A stretch of 64,000 nucleotides of DNA, from contig JAAEAF010006618.1 of the NCBI GenBank assembly GCA_011037195.1, forward strand, positions 1 to 64,000, read 5' to 3'. A model generated the notes under the pieces. That model was not told where the DNA came from. It saw nothing but the letters and a program-made list of their open reading frames with translations, and searched no databases. Shown one piece after another: positions 24,881 to 36,164 of the stretch. Each line of letters opens with the position of its first letter. Position 1 is the stretch's first letter. Position numbers and translations under genes: made by a program. The DNA is from Triatoma infestans. Lineage: Eukaryota > Arthropoda > Insecta > Hemiptera > Reduviidae.

Positions 24881-25427
24881 AATAACATTTGAAGAACACA
24901 TTCACGAAGGTCACATCTCAGGGAACTTAGCTTTCATATTATATCAGTGCTTCATTGTACATTGTACTGAAATGGTACATTAGGTAAACGCTTCTGTTCC
25001 CTCCCAAAACAATCAATTTTCCCACGGAAAATGTTTCAAATAAAAGTGCTAGGTATTTACATATGAATGTAGTAGATAGTGCGGTATACGTAATTTAAAG
25101 AAAAATCTTTGAAATTAATTTTTTTGAGAAAATCGCCAGAAAAATTGGAAATACCTATCATTCAGTAAAAATTCGCACTTCTAGATTTTTACCCACACCT
25201 TATTTGTCACATGGAGTGTTGTAGTACGTAAACGGAAAAACCATGTATTTTGCTTCTTTGCTTCCTACGCATTTCGCATATTCACAAACTTTCAAGTTTA
25301 TAGGAAATGGTTTCACTAGAAAAATAGTTTTTCGTAATCAGGGTACCTCCAGGACATGTATTTCAAGGTGAAAATTCAATTTTGAAAATTTGAAAAGACC
25401 ATAATACTTGCTGTTACTAGGAGTAAG

Positions 25428-26352
25428 CAAGTTGGTACTACAGTGTTCTAGAAGACTGGAAGAGCATGCTTATAGTCTTGAAGGATGTCTTCTAGTCTGG
25501 GTACTAGGACATATGGAAATTTTGGGGAATGAGAAGATGAATAGGTTTGCCAAATTAGGCGCTTCTCTACTTTTTATTGGTGCCGAGTGGGGCGGGTGTT
25601 GGGGTAGTGTTCATGAGCATGGACTTGAAACTGAGAGGTCCCCGGTTCGAGTCCCGCGTATAGCTGCTGTATTTTATATTCGTTTAAAAATGTTAATGGT
25701 AAAGTATGTGCTTCTGCACCCCGTCAGCGACACCTAATTTGGTACTTGGACGTTAAGCCCGCCTGAAGAAATAGGGCATTACTTTACTTACTTACTTATT
25801 GGTCCCGAGCCTGCTGTTGGTATGTCTTTAGACACATATTTGTCAAGCTTCAAGTCCTTGGATTGTTTTTTTCTCAGCATTCATCTCTATGCGGTTATCG
25901 GCAGTCTAGGGAGCGCAGTAGGGGTCCAGACAGAGCTATTAGTGAGATGTTGCTGTTACGGACCTCTTTCGGGTATCTGGTTGGATCCCTTACTGGGCAT
26001 TTTGGTTTAAGGAGACACCTCTACATAATGGAGCTCATGCCCGGGACCCTTTTTTGTAGACTTTGTGAAACAGAGGAAGAAACTCCCATTTGTCTGATGA
26101 CAGATTGACTTGGGTTGTGAGGAAATTAGGTTCAGGATCTTTGACCGGAACAGCATGTCTGTACTAGAGCTTACGCTATTTCCCCTTAAGGTTTGTTTGG
26201 ACTGCGATGAATCATAGATAGGTAAGGCCCGGGTCTGGATTTTTGTTCTATACCCGGTTTGTTTTTTTCTTTAGGGTAGCTATAAGGACCCAGTGGGGCT
26301 TTGGATAGTGTAGATTTTGGTCCCTTCTCATGTATCAATAATAATAAATAAT
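25428..26352 (+). mobile_element. 5'-truncated LINE nested in family A
   Basis: The flanking ACTAGGAGTAAG (25416-25427) and ACTAAGAGTAAG (26353-26364) form a 12-bp target-site duplication with one mismatch. The coding remains are the RNase H end (LVWVLGHMEILGNEKMNRFA, ~25490) and, after the SINE, RAISEMLLLRTSFGYLVG, TGHFGLRRHL and zinc finger CRLCETEEETPICLMTD (~26055-26105). The 3' end is an AATA-rich tail. A sibling of the LINE at 9.8-10.7 kb. Confidence 0.85.
25582..25795 (+). mobile_element. tRNA-derived SINE inserted in the LINE
   Basis: TTATTGGT is duplicated at 25574-25581 and 25796-25803. The head TGCCGAGTGGG resembles the A box of leucine/serine tRNAs, and GGTTCGAGTCC (25644-25654) is a B box at the right spacing. 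A ~130-bp tRNA-unrelated body follows, then an (ACTT)n tail. It splits the host LINE's coding region (…FAKLGASL / IGPEPAVGMS…). Confidence 0.85.
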
Positions 26353-26378
26353 ACTAAGAGTAAGAGAAAGTAAAGAGA

Positions 26379-26784
26379 ATGAAATCGTGCTTTTTGGAAA
26401 TTCTCAATTTTTCTATTGACAAGTTTTCTTCAAATTTGGAACTTTTACTTTGAAAATTCAAAACAAGTTTGATCAGGGAGGAAGGCAGAGAGAGCGCTCC
26501 TAATCGGATTGTAATAATTAAGCGGCACACTGTTTTGTAACTAATTACGTAATAAAACGCTTCTTTGTTTGTAAACAATGGAAAATATGCATTTTAAATC
26601 AAGAAGTGGTGGGGAGTACATTGTATACTTTCCTGGAATCAGTATTGTAGTAATTAAGGCTGTTTGTAAGACAACAATTCCCCGGAACTTTAGCGAGAAG
26701 TTTTGATTATTCGTATTTTATTCCGGCAAATTAAATGTTTATTACTCCCTGACAAATATTGTTTAAATTTTTTTATATTTCTTT
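26379..26784. other. no gene
   Basis: Weak family A resemblance at the left; nothing else seen. Confidence 0.35.
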
Positions 26785-27390
26785 CTCTAACTGCTGTTAC
26801 AGGAAGTATTGCGATCGTGCCAGATTTTCGAAATCGCGTTTCTACCAGAAATATACGTTTTGAGGTTCCCTGTGTCCAAAAAAATGGGTTTTAGAAAATG
26901 GTCTGGATGTGTGTGTGCGTGAGTGTGTGTGGATGTGTGTGAATGAATATCTCAAAAATGAAAAGTTGCGAAAGCTCAAACTTCTTGATATTCCATTTAG
27001 TTACTACCACTACCGGCGCATCAGTCACGATGATTTCGGGCGAAATCTATCAACCGGAAGTGCTACTTTATTGAACGGATTTTTCTGTTTTTTGTGTGAT
27101 TTTCTCGGAAACAGCTCCAACGATTTTCTTTAGGTTTGGTATATTAACTACACATACAAAGAGCTACAACATTTATTTGAATATTTCTCCGGATAAAATC
27201 ATTTAAGGGGTTGTGTTAGGGGAAGGGTGAGGGGTATGTTTTCCTATAAAGTACTACAATCAAACAAAATTAATTAAAACACCTGTTTTGTTATAATCAA
27301 GGACCAGAAAACTGTTTTTCCAAAGAAAATTCAATTTTGAAAATTGGACAATATTGCAGCGCTTCATCTTACTGCAAACAGTAAGAGAAA
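26785..27390 (+). repeat. family A copy, right part rearranged
   Basis: It starts CTGCTGTTACAGGAAGTATT, then TTTCTACCAGAAATATACGT, the GT-rich block, and ends CAGTAAGAGAAAGTAAA. Confidence 0.65.
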
Positions 27391-27689
27391 GTAAAAAACA
27401 ATTCATTTAATGTTTTTAATTGAAATATTCATGTTAAATATTTAAAACATAGTAGAACAATAAAAATGGCCTCGACCTCTTCTATAGCAAGAATGGCCCA
27501 ACCAACAGCCTGCTTGCGCCCTTCATATCGACCTTTGTTGATAATCGTTCACCTTTATCTTTTCTTGTATGCTAAATGCTAATTTAATGTCGCTTAATAC
27601 TTAGTCTGATAAAGAGTTCCTCGCATAAATTTTAGAAAATAGTTTGCTGATAATTACTGATATGACTTTCCCGGTCGAAATATACAGTA

Positions 27690-27815
27690 TCCAGAGATAT
27701 TTTCCGTGATAGCCTACTACTTTTCGTGGACATCGGCCGATTTCGGGCGTCCGCCCATCATCAGGATGTTTTGTCTAAACAGTGTGATAACATAGACTTG
27801 TACAGAGCAAATTTG
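27690..27815 (+). repeat. family C repeat, left copy of an inverted pair
   Basis: CGTGATAGCCTACT, GCCCATCATCAGGATG and AACAGTGTGATAA match, on the opposite strand, 28770-28890. Both could encode a short FxxxAHHQ-hyd-L-KQCD peptide, so this may be a transposon remnant. Confidence 0.55.
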
Positions 27816-27869
27816 CAAATTTTGCTATGTTATCACGTGATCGATGACTACGAAAAGATCCATGCTATC

Positions 27870-28345
27870 TCTGAAAATATCTCTGATACCACTTTATTGA
27901 ATAGTTTGTTTCACTTTTCTGCTATTTTCTCAAAAACAACTCCAACAATGTTCTTTAAACTAAGAATGTGAACTACACATGTAAAGAGCTACAACTTTAA
28001 TTTGAAACATTTCACCGGGCAAACTCATTTAAGCGGGCTTTTGGGGAGGAGTAGGTTTTATAGTGCTATCTTAGTTGATTATACCATCTAAACAAAATTA
28101 ATTGGAAATAGATAGATTGCCAAAATTTCCGTGTTTCAAGAAAATTAATTCACCGGAAGTGCGTTATTATTCAACAGTTTTTTCAATTTTTGCGATTTTC
28201 TCTATAAAAACCCCGACTAATTTCATTAAGATTTGTCTGTCAGTTAGGTTTAAATTTAAACTCCGCAAGCTTTGCTCTTGGTTTTAACAGAGGGCGCTGT
28301 CCATTTCTAATTAAATTGTATTAATTAGGATAAAAGGAAGTTGTG
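27870..28345 (+). repeat. diverged family A fragment
   Basis: Two internal units (TTTTCTGCTATTTTCTCAAA; TTCAATTTTTGCGATTTTCT) and ATTTGAAACATTTCACCGGG. Confidence 0.6.
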
Positions 28346-28769
28346 AAAGATTTTCTTGATTATAGTACATTATAAATACTATTTATACATTATTTAAAAA
28401 AAGTAATTAAATTATTTGCTTTACTTTGTTTATTGACACTATCTTATTATTGTTTATTTCATCAGTTATTCAATAATGTATCAACAATTGACGTAGTAAT
28501 AAATGATAATTAATTATTAGTTTTTATATTCAATAACAACAATTATTTAAAATAAGATAGTATAAATAAATGTAATAACAACTATGTAAATATAAATTAT
28601 AATTATACTCGTATTTCCATATTAAAAAACAAAAAATAAAAAGCATTTTTAAAATGGAAACAACATATGGCCTTGGTTAGATATTAAAAAAAAAAATAAA
28701 TAAAACACTTTCCTGAAAGTCTAATTAGTTCACAAAAGCCTAAAATATTTCCCAAAATACAAAATAGTG
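28346..28769. other. very AT-rich, no feature
   Basis: Low-complexity A/T sequence. Confidence 0.5.
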
Positions 28770-28890
28770 TGCCAACTGATTTTGCTCTGTTTGTCACACT
28801 GCTTTATCAAGGCATACTGATGATGGGCGAACACCAGAAACCTGTCGATGATAATAAAATGAAGCAGCCTATCACGGGAATGAAAAAAAC
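28770..28890 (-). repeat. family C repeat, right copy of an inverted pair
   Basis: Read on the minus strand: CCCGTGATAGGCTGCT, CGCCCATCATCAGTATGCC and AAGCAGTGTGACAAA, mirroring 27690-27815. Confidence 0.55.
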
Positions 28891-29149
28891 TCTGAAGTTT
28901 AGCGGAATCAAACAAGTATTAAGTTTAAACTACAATAGGTTCAAATAATACGCAGACCAATTTCTAAAAACCACATTTATGTGTGGTACCCGCACGAAAA
29001 TCTGCCACTACTGTCATACTTCATACTTTCTGTCAGAGCAGTAAGAAAAAAGAAAAAGTAACAATTGTGTCTATTGTAGTAAGTCAGTGGAAGTAAGCAC
29101 ATTCCCTAACATATTTAAATCAGTTTTTTTTTTGTTACTATCTCTTGCA

Positions 29150-29820
29150 CCTATACTAAGAGAGAAAGTATTGTGATCGTGCCAGATTTTGGAAATTGAT
29201 TGTTCACCGGAAATACATGTTTTGGGACCTCGTGAATACGAAACATATGTTTTTGGCGAATGATCTGTGTATGGTGTGTGTTGTTTAGTTTCACGAAAAA
29301 TCGCTAGAAGTTCAAACTTGATATTCCGTTTAGGCACTGCCCTCGCACCAGACACGAAAATTTAGGGCAAAATCCATCAACCGGAAGTGCATCTTTACTA
29401 AACAGTTTTTTGTTTTTCAGTTTTTCGTGATTTTCTTTGAATTATTAAAATTAATTTTAATTAAAATAATTTTCCCGGGAAAATTGATTTTTGGGGGGTT
29501 CTTTGGGGTAGTGAAAAGTAGCTTTCCTCTAAAGTATCACATAAGTATAATATATGGTTTTTACCAAATACATAATACTAATACTTATTAGAAACAGCGA
29601 TAGAGTTCCACATTTGAAGAAAATCAGTTAGCCAGAAACGCGATTTTACAGAATAAGTTTTTCAGTTTTTTGGAATTTTCTCGAAAACAGTTACAATGAT
29701 TTCCTTTAAACAATGGCTAGCCCAAAATAAACATTGTAATGTTCCATTGTTTAAACACAATTTCTTAATTACATTTATTTAAGTTATAGTTAGAGAAAGT
29801 TGTGAGAGTATCTGAGATTT
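29150..29820 (+). repeat. diverged family A copy
   Basis: It starts TACTAAGAGAGAAAGTATTG, then TTCACCGGAAATACATGTTT, CAACCGGAAGTGCATCTTTA and two internal units, ending GTTAGAGAAAGTTGTGAGAG. Confidence 0.65.
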
Positions 29821-29939
29821 TATAAGTTGTAATTCCTCTCGAGAGTCTGGTTCATCATGTTTTGTGCAGACGTGTAAAAATTCACCAGACTCTGGAAATG
29901 GAGAAAAAATCTGAAACCGATTGGAATTAATCAAAATCT

Positions 29940-30275
29940 GATGTGAAATATTCACACGATTTTTCACGATTATTATAATTCTAAATTGATAATTTTGTTT
30001 ACATTAAAAACTTGGAATTTTACTGAACTTTTAGTTGCCCCCCCCCAGGCATTGCTTAAATACAGTGGTGGGGGATATACTTTGGTGAATGGTAGCGCTA
30101 TCTGTTGTCAGCATCCATTAACCTGTTTACAGTTACATCGCACTCATACAAAACACCGACAAATTTCATTGAAGTTGGTATACTAACTATAAAATTTGTG
30201 CAGTAACAATTATTTTGTAACCTGCAGTTAGAGAAAGTTGTGTATGTGTGTTTCACACCAGATTTTGTTTTTGTT
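29940..30275. repeat. family A right-end fragments
   Basis: ATCTGATGTGAAATATTCAC at the left (reverse) and GTTAGAGAAAGTTGTG plus GTTTCACACCAGATTTTG at the right (forward). Confidence 0.5.
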
Positions 30276-30424
30276 TTGTTAACGAATTAAGAATAAGAAT
30301 AACAGACACCTCATTATGACGGCCCAAATCGGTCATGAATATTATCTATTTATTGGTTGTTATTGTAACATACACACCTGTTTCCTGAAATTATATTTTT
30401 CCTTTTCTGTGGAACTCAACTCTT

Positions 30425-32640
30425 TTGAATGCAGACAGTACTAGGGAAAGCGGGAAAGTACTTAATGTTCTTCGAGCCATATCCTATCTGAAATGGGGTG
30501 CTGACCCAAATATTCTCTACTCTTTTATAGAGCCACAATACGGAGTACATATGATTTTGGATGCTTCCTATACGGGCAAGCGAGAAATACACTATTACTC
30601 CCTGTTCAGGAATTACAAAATGAATGTCTCAAGTTGTGTTTAGGTTTTCTAAAAAGCACACCAACGGATATGATCCATTCAGATTGTGGGGAGTTGTTTG
30701 CGGAACAAAGAAGGGAATTGTTGTGTAATAGTTTTTTTTTTTAAGAGTTTCATCTTCTAATAGCGAACTGTACAATAAACTCTGCCAGTTAAATTTAAAA
30801 GATCTGACACATCATTATTGAGCTTTCGTACAAATTATTCTTTACTTAAACAATCTCAACCGCAAGTAATTTTTTTGAAAGATTATTCTACATTCCCAAA
30901 ACAAATAAGAAACAATTCTTTTATACATGTTTTACACGAAATAGTTCCGGGTTCGCATGTAATTTACACGGATGGCTCGAAGATAAATGAAGAGGTGGGT
31001 GGTGCATTTTATGATCCTGACAGGAACATGAGTTTCATGTTCAAACTATCGGCATTCGCATCCGTGTATACCGCAGAATTAACAGCAATTTATGAAGCAT
31101 TGAAATATGCTCTGCGACTCCCCCTGAAGGATTTTACTGTTATTAGTACAGCAAAAGCGCACTGGAAAAAATTGAAAACTGGAGCCTAAAATTGAAAACT
31201 GAAAACTAATCATATAATTATGAATATAAGCAGGACACTCTTTCAATTGCATACCCAAAACAAAAAAGTGCGTTTTATTTGGGTCAAGGGTCACTGTCAC
31301 ATCAAGGGAAACGAATCGGTAGACTCATTGGCAAGATTAGCTGTATTAGATGGCATAGATTTAGATTTAAAAGTTCCGTACACTGACTTAAAAAGGTGGG
31401 TACGCATTAAAATAGATACGGTGAGACAAAATTTGTATACACAATCCACTAAAGGCCGATTTTATAAAGCCGCTCACAAATTGTGGTATAAAGGAATTTC
31501 CACGACAAAACTGATTGCGATGCATATAAGTAGGTTGCGTTCCAATCATGGGATATGCAAGGAGTATTTACATAAAATTGGTAAGACCTCCTCTCCTTTA
31601 TGCGGCAGCTATGGGGAAATCGAAAGTCTGGAACATATTGTAATGCGGTGCAGTGCGTACGAATCAGAAAGACGCGAGATGTTCTACGTTTGAAACAATT
31701 ACCCGCTTTCCTATTAATTATAAGGAAATACTCACTTGCAATAATGGTAAAATTTATAAAATACATGGAGAATTTTTGTATTTAATATATTGTGGATATT
31801 TTGTGTATTTAATATATTGCTCGGTAAGTTTCTTAATATCTAGCTGTAGCTTATTTGTAGGATTAGTTGTTGTAACGGGGTGCGAGGTGCGATTATCAAG
31901 TACTCCACCCCATGGTGTTTGTGTGTGTGTGTGAGTACGCGTGCGCATAGTTGTTTATATTTCTAGATGTGATATAAGAGCATATATATTGTATACAGTA
32001 TTTAATTCTTGTTACTTTAGGTATGCATGTATTTATTGGCGTGAATGGGTAAGTTTCTAATTTTATAGCAATGAATGGCTTGTGTGAATGAGTGTGGGGG
32101 GGGGTACCAATACCGGCCAGGGGTGGCAACATTTGGTCGTGTGGGTTGTCTTCCTACACTTTTTTTTTTCTGGGAGCCACTGTCTCTTGCAGGGATTGGC
32201 TACCCCGGCCCCTGGTGTGCATTTGAGTGTGATAGCAGTGTAAATAGTGTACATATTTTTAATTTAGGTTTAAGAATAATTGGTGCGGAATTATCGGAAA
32301 CACCACCCCAAATATTAGCGGAACGTATTCCATTGGTCTTAAATAAATTCTCAGTGGCGTGAATGTATTTATCCGAATGATTGTTTTTTAGTATGAATGC
32401 ATTTATTTGGACAAATGTTTACTGTAGAAAGATAACAGACAGGCGTCTTAAAGAATGTTGTATAAGACGATGGAGCTACATTTGCAACATTGCAACACAC
32501 CCCCGGTGCTGGATATCTTACAGTAGTGATGGTTTGCTTTTTTGCATATTATGGCTGATGGCGAAAGCTAATGCCAAAAAAAATATAATAATTTGACATG
32601 ATCTATAAGAAAATAATAATAATAATAATAATAATAAAAA
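30425..32640 (+). mobile_element. LINE with RNase H and trinucleotide tail, 5'-truncated
   Basis: RT-downstream piece (KVLNVLRAISYLKWGADP, ~30465), then FLKSTPTDMIHSDCGELF (~30645), RNase H start VIYTDGSKINEEVGGAFYDP (~30960), TAELTAIYEALKYALRL (~31073), VRFIWVKGHCHIKGNESVDS (~31268) and C-terminal finger CGSYGEIESLEHIVMRC (~31600; first Cys pair altered to PLCG). The tail is an AAT run at about 32605-32636, a trinucleotide tail of the I-element type. About 900 bp of GT-containing 3'UTR lies between the last codons and the tail. Frames shift near 31160 and elsewhere, so it is dead. No target-site duplication was found. Confidence 0.8.
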
Positions 32641-33500
32641 GCCTTCTTAGCGAACATCGCGGTATAAATTTAATTCCAATACTATTGTTTAATACTTTAA
32701 GTTAATGACTTTGAACTTCTATTGGAAAACTTCACTCACTACTTTCAGTTTGTTTTATTCTAAAAATTGTTAAAAATAAAGTATGATAAATTAACCAAAA
32801 TACAGAAATGTTGTTTGTAAATTTCAAATATGTATATATTTTATTCAAATGTATATATATAATCATTTGTTTGTTTTAGTAAAACACTAAATTGGCACAA
32901 ATACATGGAAATATTTTCAAAGTGGTTAAAACAAAAGATTAGATATAAGGCCCAAGGTTTGTTGTCAGTTTGTTTTTGCCTAGGCTACACACTAACAAAC
33001 ATGACTAAACAAAGTTAACAAAAATTTTTAAGAAAAAAAAGGAGCAACTTTTATCATTGATAAAATTTATTTCTGTTGTTAATATTGTAAACAATAATGT
33101 ACAATTACCTTGACAATGGATTTTCTTTTATTCAATTATAAAAAAGAGAGAAAGAAAGAAAAACCGAAACTATTCTTGGCATTCATTCAAATATTTGGCA
33201 TTGCGTGTACCTGTTTATAAGTGAGGTCACTGTAAGAAATCAAGGTTGAACTGAATGGCAATTTGCAATTTAATAACAACTGGGTCAAAATCAAAATAAT
33301 TTAACAATTATTAAATTAAAATGAATTTACACGAATATAGAACTGTGCTATATGAAAAATAATGGAAACTTTCAAACGACATTGGCTCATTACAAAAATT
33401 AATATAAAATTGAACTTAAATTTTGTTCATTTGCCCTCGCATAAATATAAAGGTGGCGGTGGTGGGGGCCACGTGTACCTACAGCATAGAGTGTACAGCC
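32641..33500. other. no gene
   Basis: AT-rich, no shared repeat recognised. Confidence 0.4.
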
Positions 33501-33566
33501 ATTTCACATAAAGCTCGCAGTCGGCTAAATGGCGTCGGGTTCCCGATCCAGACTCAAGAGCTTTCT

Positions 33567-34190
33567 CACATACCCGGCCGTCGGTTACCCGATCTCAGTC
33601 TAGCAGTCTGTTTAGTTCTATTTTCTTCAGATATTATTCTCATCGCAATGGAACGCGAACAATTGCATGGATGATAGTTTCACAGACGTGTGAAGAAAAT
33701 GAGTAGAAATAGAATCCAATAGATTCACCCTATCAATTTAAATGGCAAGGAGTACGGAGCTTTCCACGTTTTATTTAAAGAATTGTGAAACGATGGCATC
33801 AAGTTCTTCAATTATTTCCGGGAGAAGATTTCAAGTTTTAATGAACTACTAAGAAGAATATAGGATTATTTACACGCTTTTTTTAAAGCAGCAAATAAAA
33901 AGCGACAAACGTTCTCCAGCTTACCCTCTCGACTGCTGGGCCGGCAGCACAAGGTAGGGTAGTTGTGAAGGCGGCAATTTTTGCGTACCTTTCAATATCC
34001 CCTTCCCTGCATCGGTTAACCAGTACCGGCAGTTGGTCAGTAAAGTGGGACTAGCCGGTAGCTTCCCGGCTGTCGGGCGTCGTTTAACGACTTCGGGCTT
34101 GCCGGACAAGTGGAAAGGGTCTCATATATTTTTTGTAGCAACGATCCGGTAACCAGTGTCTTGTAACAGACTGCCGGGTAAATGTGAAAT
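33567..34190. repeat. possible non-autonomous DNA element with imperfect terminal inverted repeats
   Basis: The left end TCACATACCCGGCCGTCGGT resembles the reverse complement of the right end, TCACATTTACCCGGCAGTCT. The interior is GC-richer than average with several CCGGTAAC/CCGTCGG motifs. No ORF. Tentative. Confidence 0.3.
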
Positions 34191-34389
34191 GACTCATAAA
34201 GTGATTAATTACATATACCGAAGACAGAGCAAAATATTAAATATTTTAAAAAATTATTTAAAATATCCTATATATTTCTATATTTAATAGTATTGAAACA
34301 TGTTATTAATGACTCCATTACTTTTGGATTGTCTATGAAACAAAGAATATTTCTCCAATTTAAGGGGTTTTCTATTTCCTTTTGTATCA

Positions 34390-34850
34390 AACAAATTAAT
34401 TATTCCTGGCAGACTGATGATGGAGGGGGGGATCATTACAATATGTTCAGTGGTTTCTATGTCTGTGCAGCATTTACAGGCTGACGATTCAGAAAGGCCA
34501 ATTTTATTAAAATATGATCCACATAAACCATGGTTATATCCTAACCTGCAGATTGTTTTGCAGGTAAATTTTGGACGATTCTGGGACCAGGACCTTTTTC
34601 CCTAATTTATCTTGAAATGATTTGTAAAAGGCTCCCTTATTTGAATCTTTTTTAATTTATTTGCTATGCTTTATTTATTCTATTTTTTATGTCGCTGATA
34701 CTCAATTTAACATCTAAAAGATCACCGTTCATTACTGTCTCTTTTGCCAGTCTGTCTATCCTTTTATTGTCTGGTAGAATATTGATTGACAGGTACCATT
34801 CATAACCTGTAAAGCATTGTATTCCGGTGCAATGTACGGTTCTAACACCT
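34390..34850 (-). pseudogene. LINE C-terminal fragment, related to the 30.4-32.6 kb element
   Basis: The minus strand gives DNKRIDRLAKETVMNGDLLD (~34780), LGYNHGLCGSYFNKIGLS (~34545) and finger SACKCCTDIETTEHIVM (~34480). The order and motifs match the RNase H end and finger of the LINE at 30.4 kb (LRSNHGICKEYLHKIGK, ESLEHIVMRC). Stops interrupt it. Confidence 0.7.
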
Positions 34851-34859
34851 TAACAATAT

Positions 34860-34975
34860 AAGGATAATGCAAAGATCGCTAGAATTCCATTTTTGAAGGA
34901 AACCAATTAATCGATAGCTATACTCGATTAGCAATACTACCTCTAGATCAGTAAGAGAAAGGGAATTATATCAAT
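34860..34975. repeat. family A scrap
   Basis: ATTTTTGAAGGAAACCAATT and CAGTAAGAGAAAGGGAATT only. Confidence 0.35.
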
Positions 34976-35229
34976 TAATACTATAAAATAAAATAATATT
35001 TTCGTATCACCGTATACAAGATCCTATAACCTAAAGGAAAAGGGATCAAATAATTACGTGTCTATTGTGTATAGATAAACAACAATAAGGAATATTAAAC
35101 CCGGCAATGAGAAAACCATAAAGGAGGCTACACTCCAAACAAACTACCAAGGTCATTCCATATTAGTAAACAGACCTAAGCAACTATTATCACACTATAT
35201 TACCATAATTCTGTTTATATTTTCATAAT

Positions 35230-36162
35230 AGCTTCGCAACTTACTATTAGTGTATCACTCTCTCTCTCTCTCTCTCGCTCTCTCTCTGTATGTGCAAAAT
35301 ATCTCAAATGCGAAAATTCGCCCAAAACTCAAACATGGTATTCCGTGCATCTGACACGATGTTTTCGGGTAAAATCCAACAACCGGAAGTGCTATTTTAG
35401 TGAAAGATTATTTTCCGATTTTTCGCATTCTTCTAGATAACGGCTCCAACCATTCTTCTAGATAACGGCTCCAACCATTTTTTTTTCTTTAAACTTCGTA
35501 TATGCTATCTACAGACACATATATATCTACGTATCACAATCACTTTTATTTAATTCCAGTTTTGAAGAAATTCGTGAACCGGAAGTAGGATTTTACAGAA
35601 TATGTTTTTGCATTTTTTCGAAAACGACCCGAACGATTTCCTTTAAACTTGGACTGCTTACTGCATAAGTAAAACTTATCACTTATAATTATAATTTTTC
35701 TGAAAAAATTGATTTTAGAACCACAACAATGTATTAACTAGAGCAAAGAAAGGCGTGTGGAGTTCTTACACCAGAGTTTTTTTCCTTTTTACTATCTCTT
35801 ACTCCTTATAATGGAGTAATGGAGTGTGTGTTTTCACCGGAGTTTTGAGGTCTCCAGAGTCCAAAAAAGTGATTTTTACCTCAAAATCGAAAATACCGTA
35901 GTAAGTTCAAACTAGTTATTCCGTTTAGATATAACCATGGGATTTGACAGTAAGTTATGTGTCAAAATTCCTGAACCGGAAGTACCTCTTTACTGAATCG
36001 ATTTTTCACTTTTCCGATTTATTCGAAAATTACTCCAACGAATTGTTTTAAACTTGGACTATCGACTACACATGCAAACATTACAACTTTTATTAGGAAT
36101 GTTTCTCCGGGTAAACTCTTGTAAGGGAGCTTTTCGGCGAGAGGTAGATTGTGCCATGTACT
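35230..36162 (+). repeat. two joined diverged family A copies
   Basis: The first has a CT microsatellite (~35260-35287), CAACCGGAAGTGCTATTTTA and internal units. A second left end, ACTATCTCTTACTCCTTATA, begins near 35798 and reaches TCTCCGGGTAAACTC. A 21-bp tandem TCTAGATAACGGCTCCAACC block lies at ~35432-35476. Confidence 0.6.
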
Positions 36163-36164
36163 AA

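Larger units (their letters stand above)
24890..26378 (-). repeat. family A copy interrupted by a LINE
   Basis: The body is 24890-25427 and the last bases resume at 26365 (AGAAAGTAAAG), so the LINE landed inside the hairpin end. Confidence 0.7.

Noticed and set aside
31896..32254. Small overlapping frames in 31.9-32.3 kb
   Set aside because: They lie in the presumed 3'UTR of the 30.4-kb LINE and show GT-repeat-driven composition.
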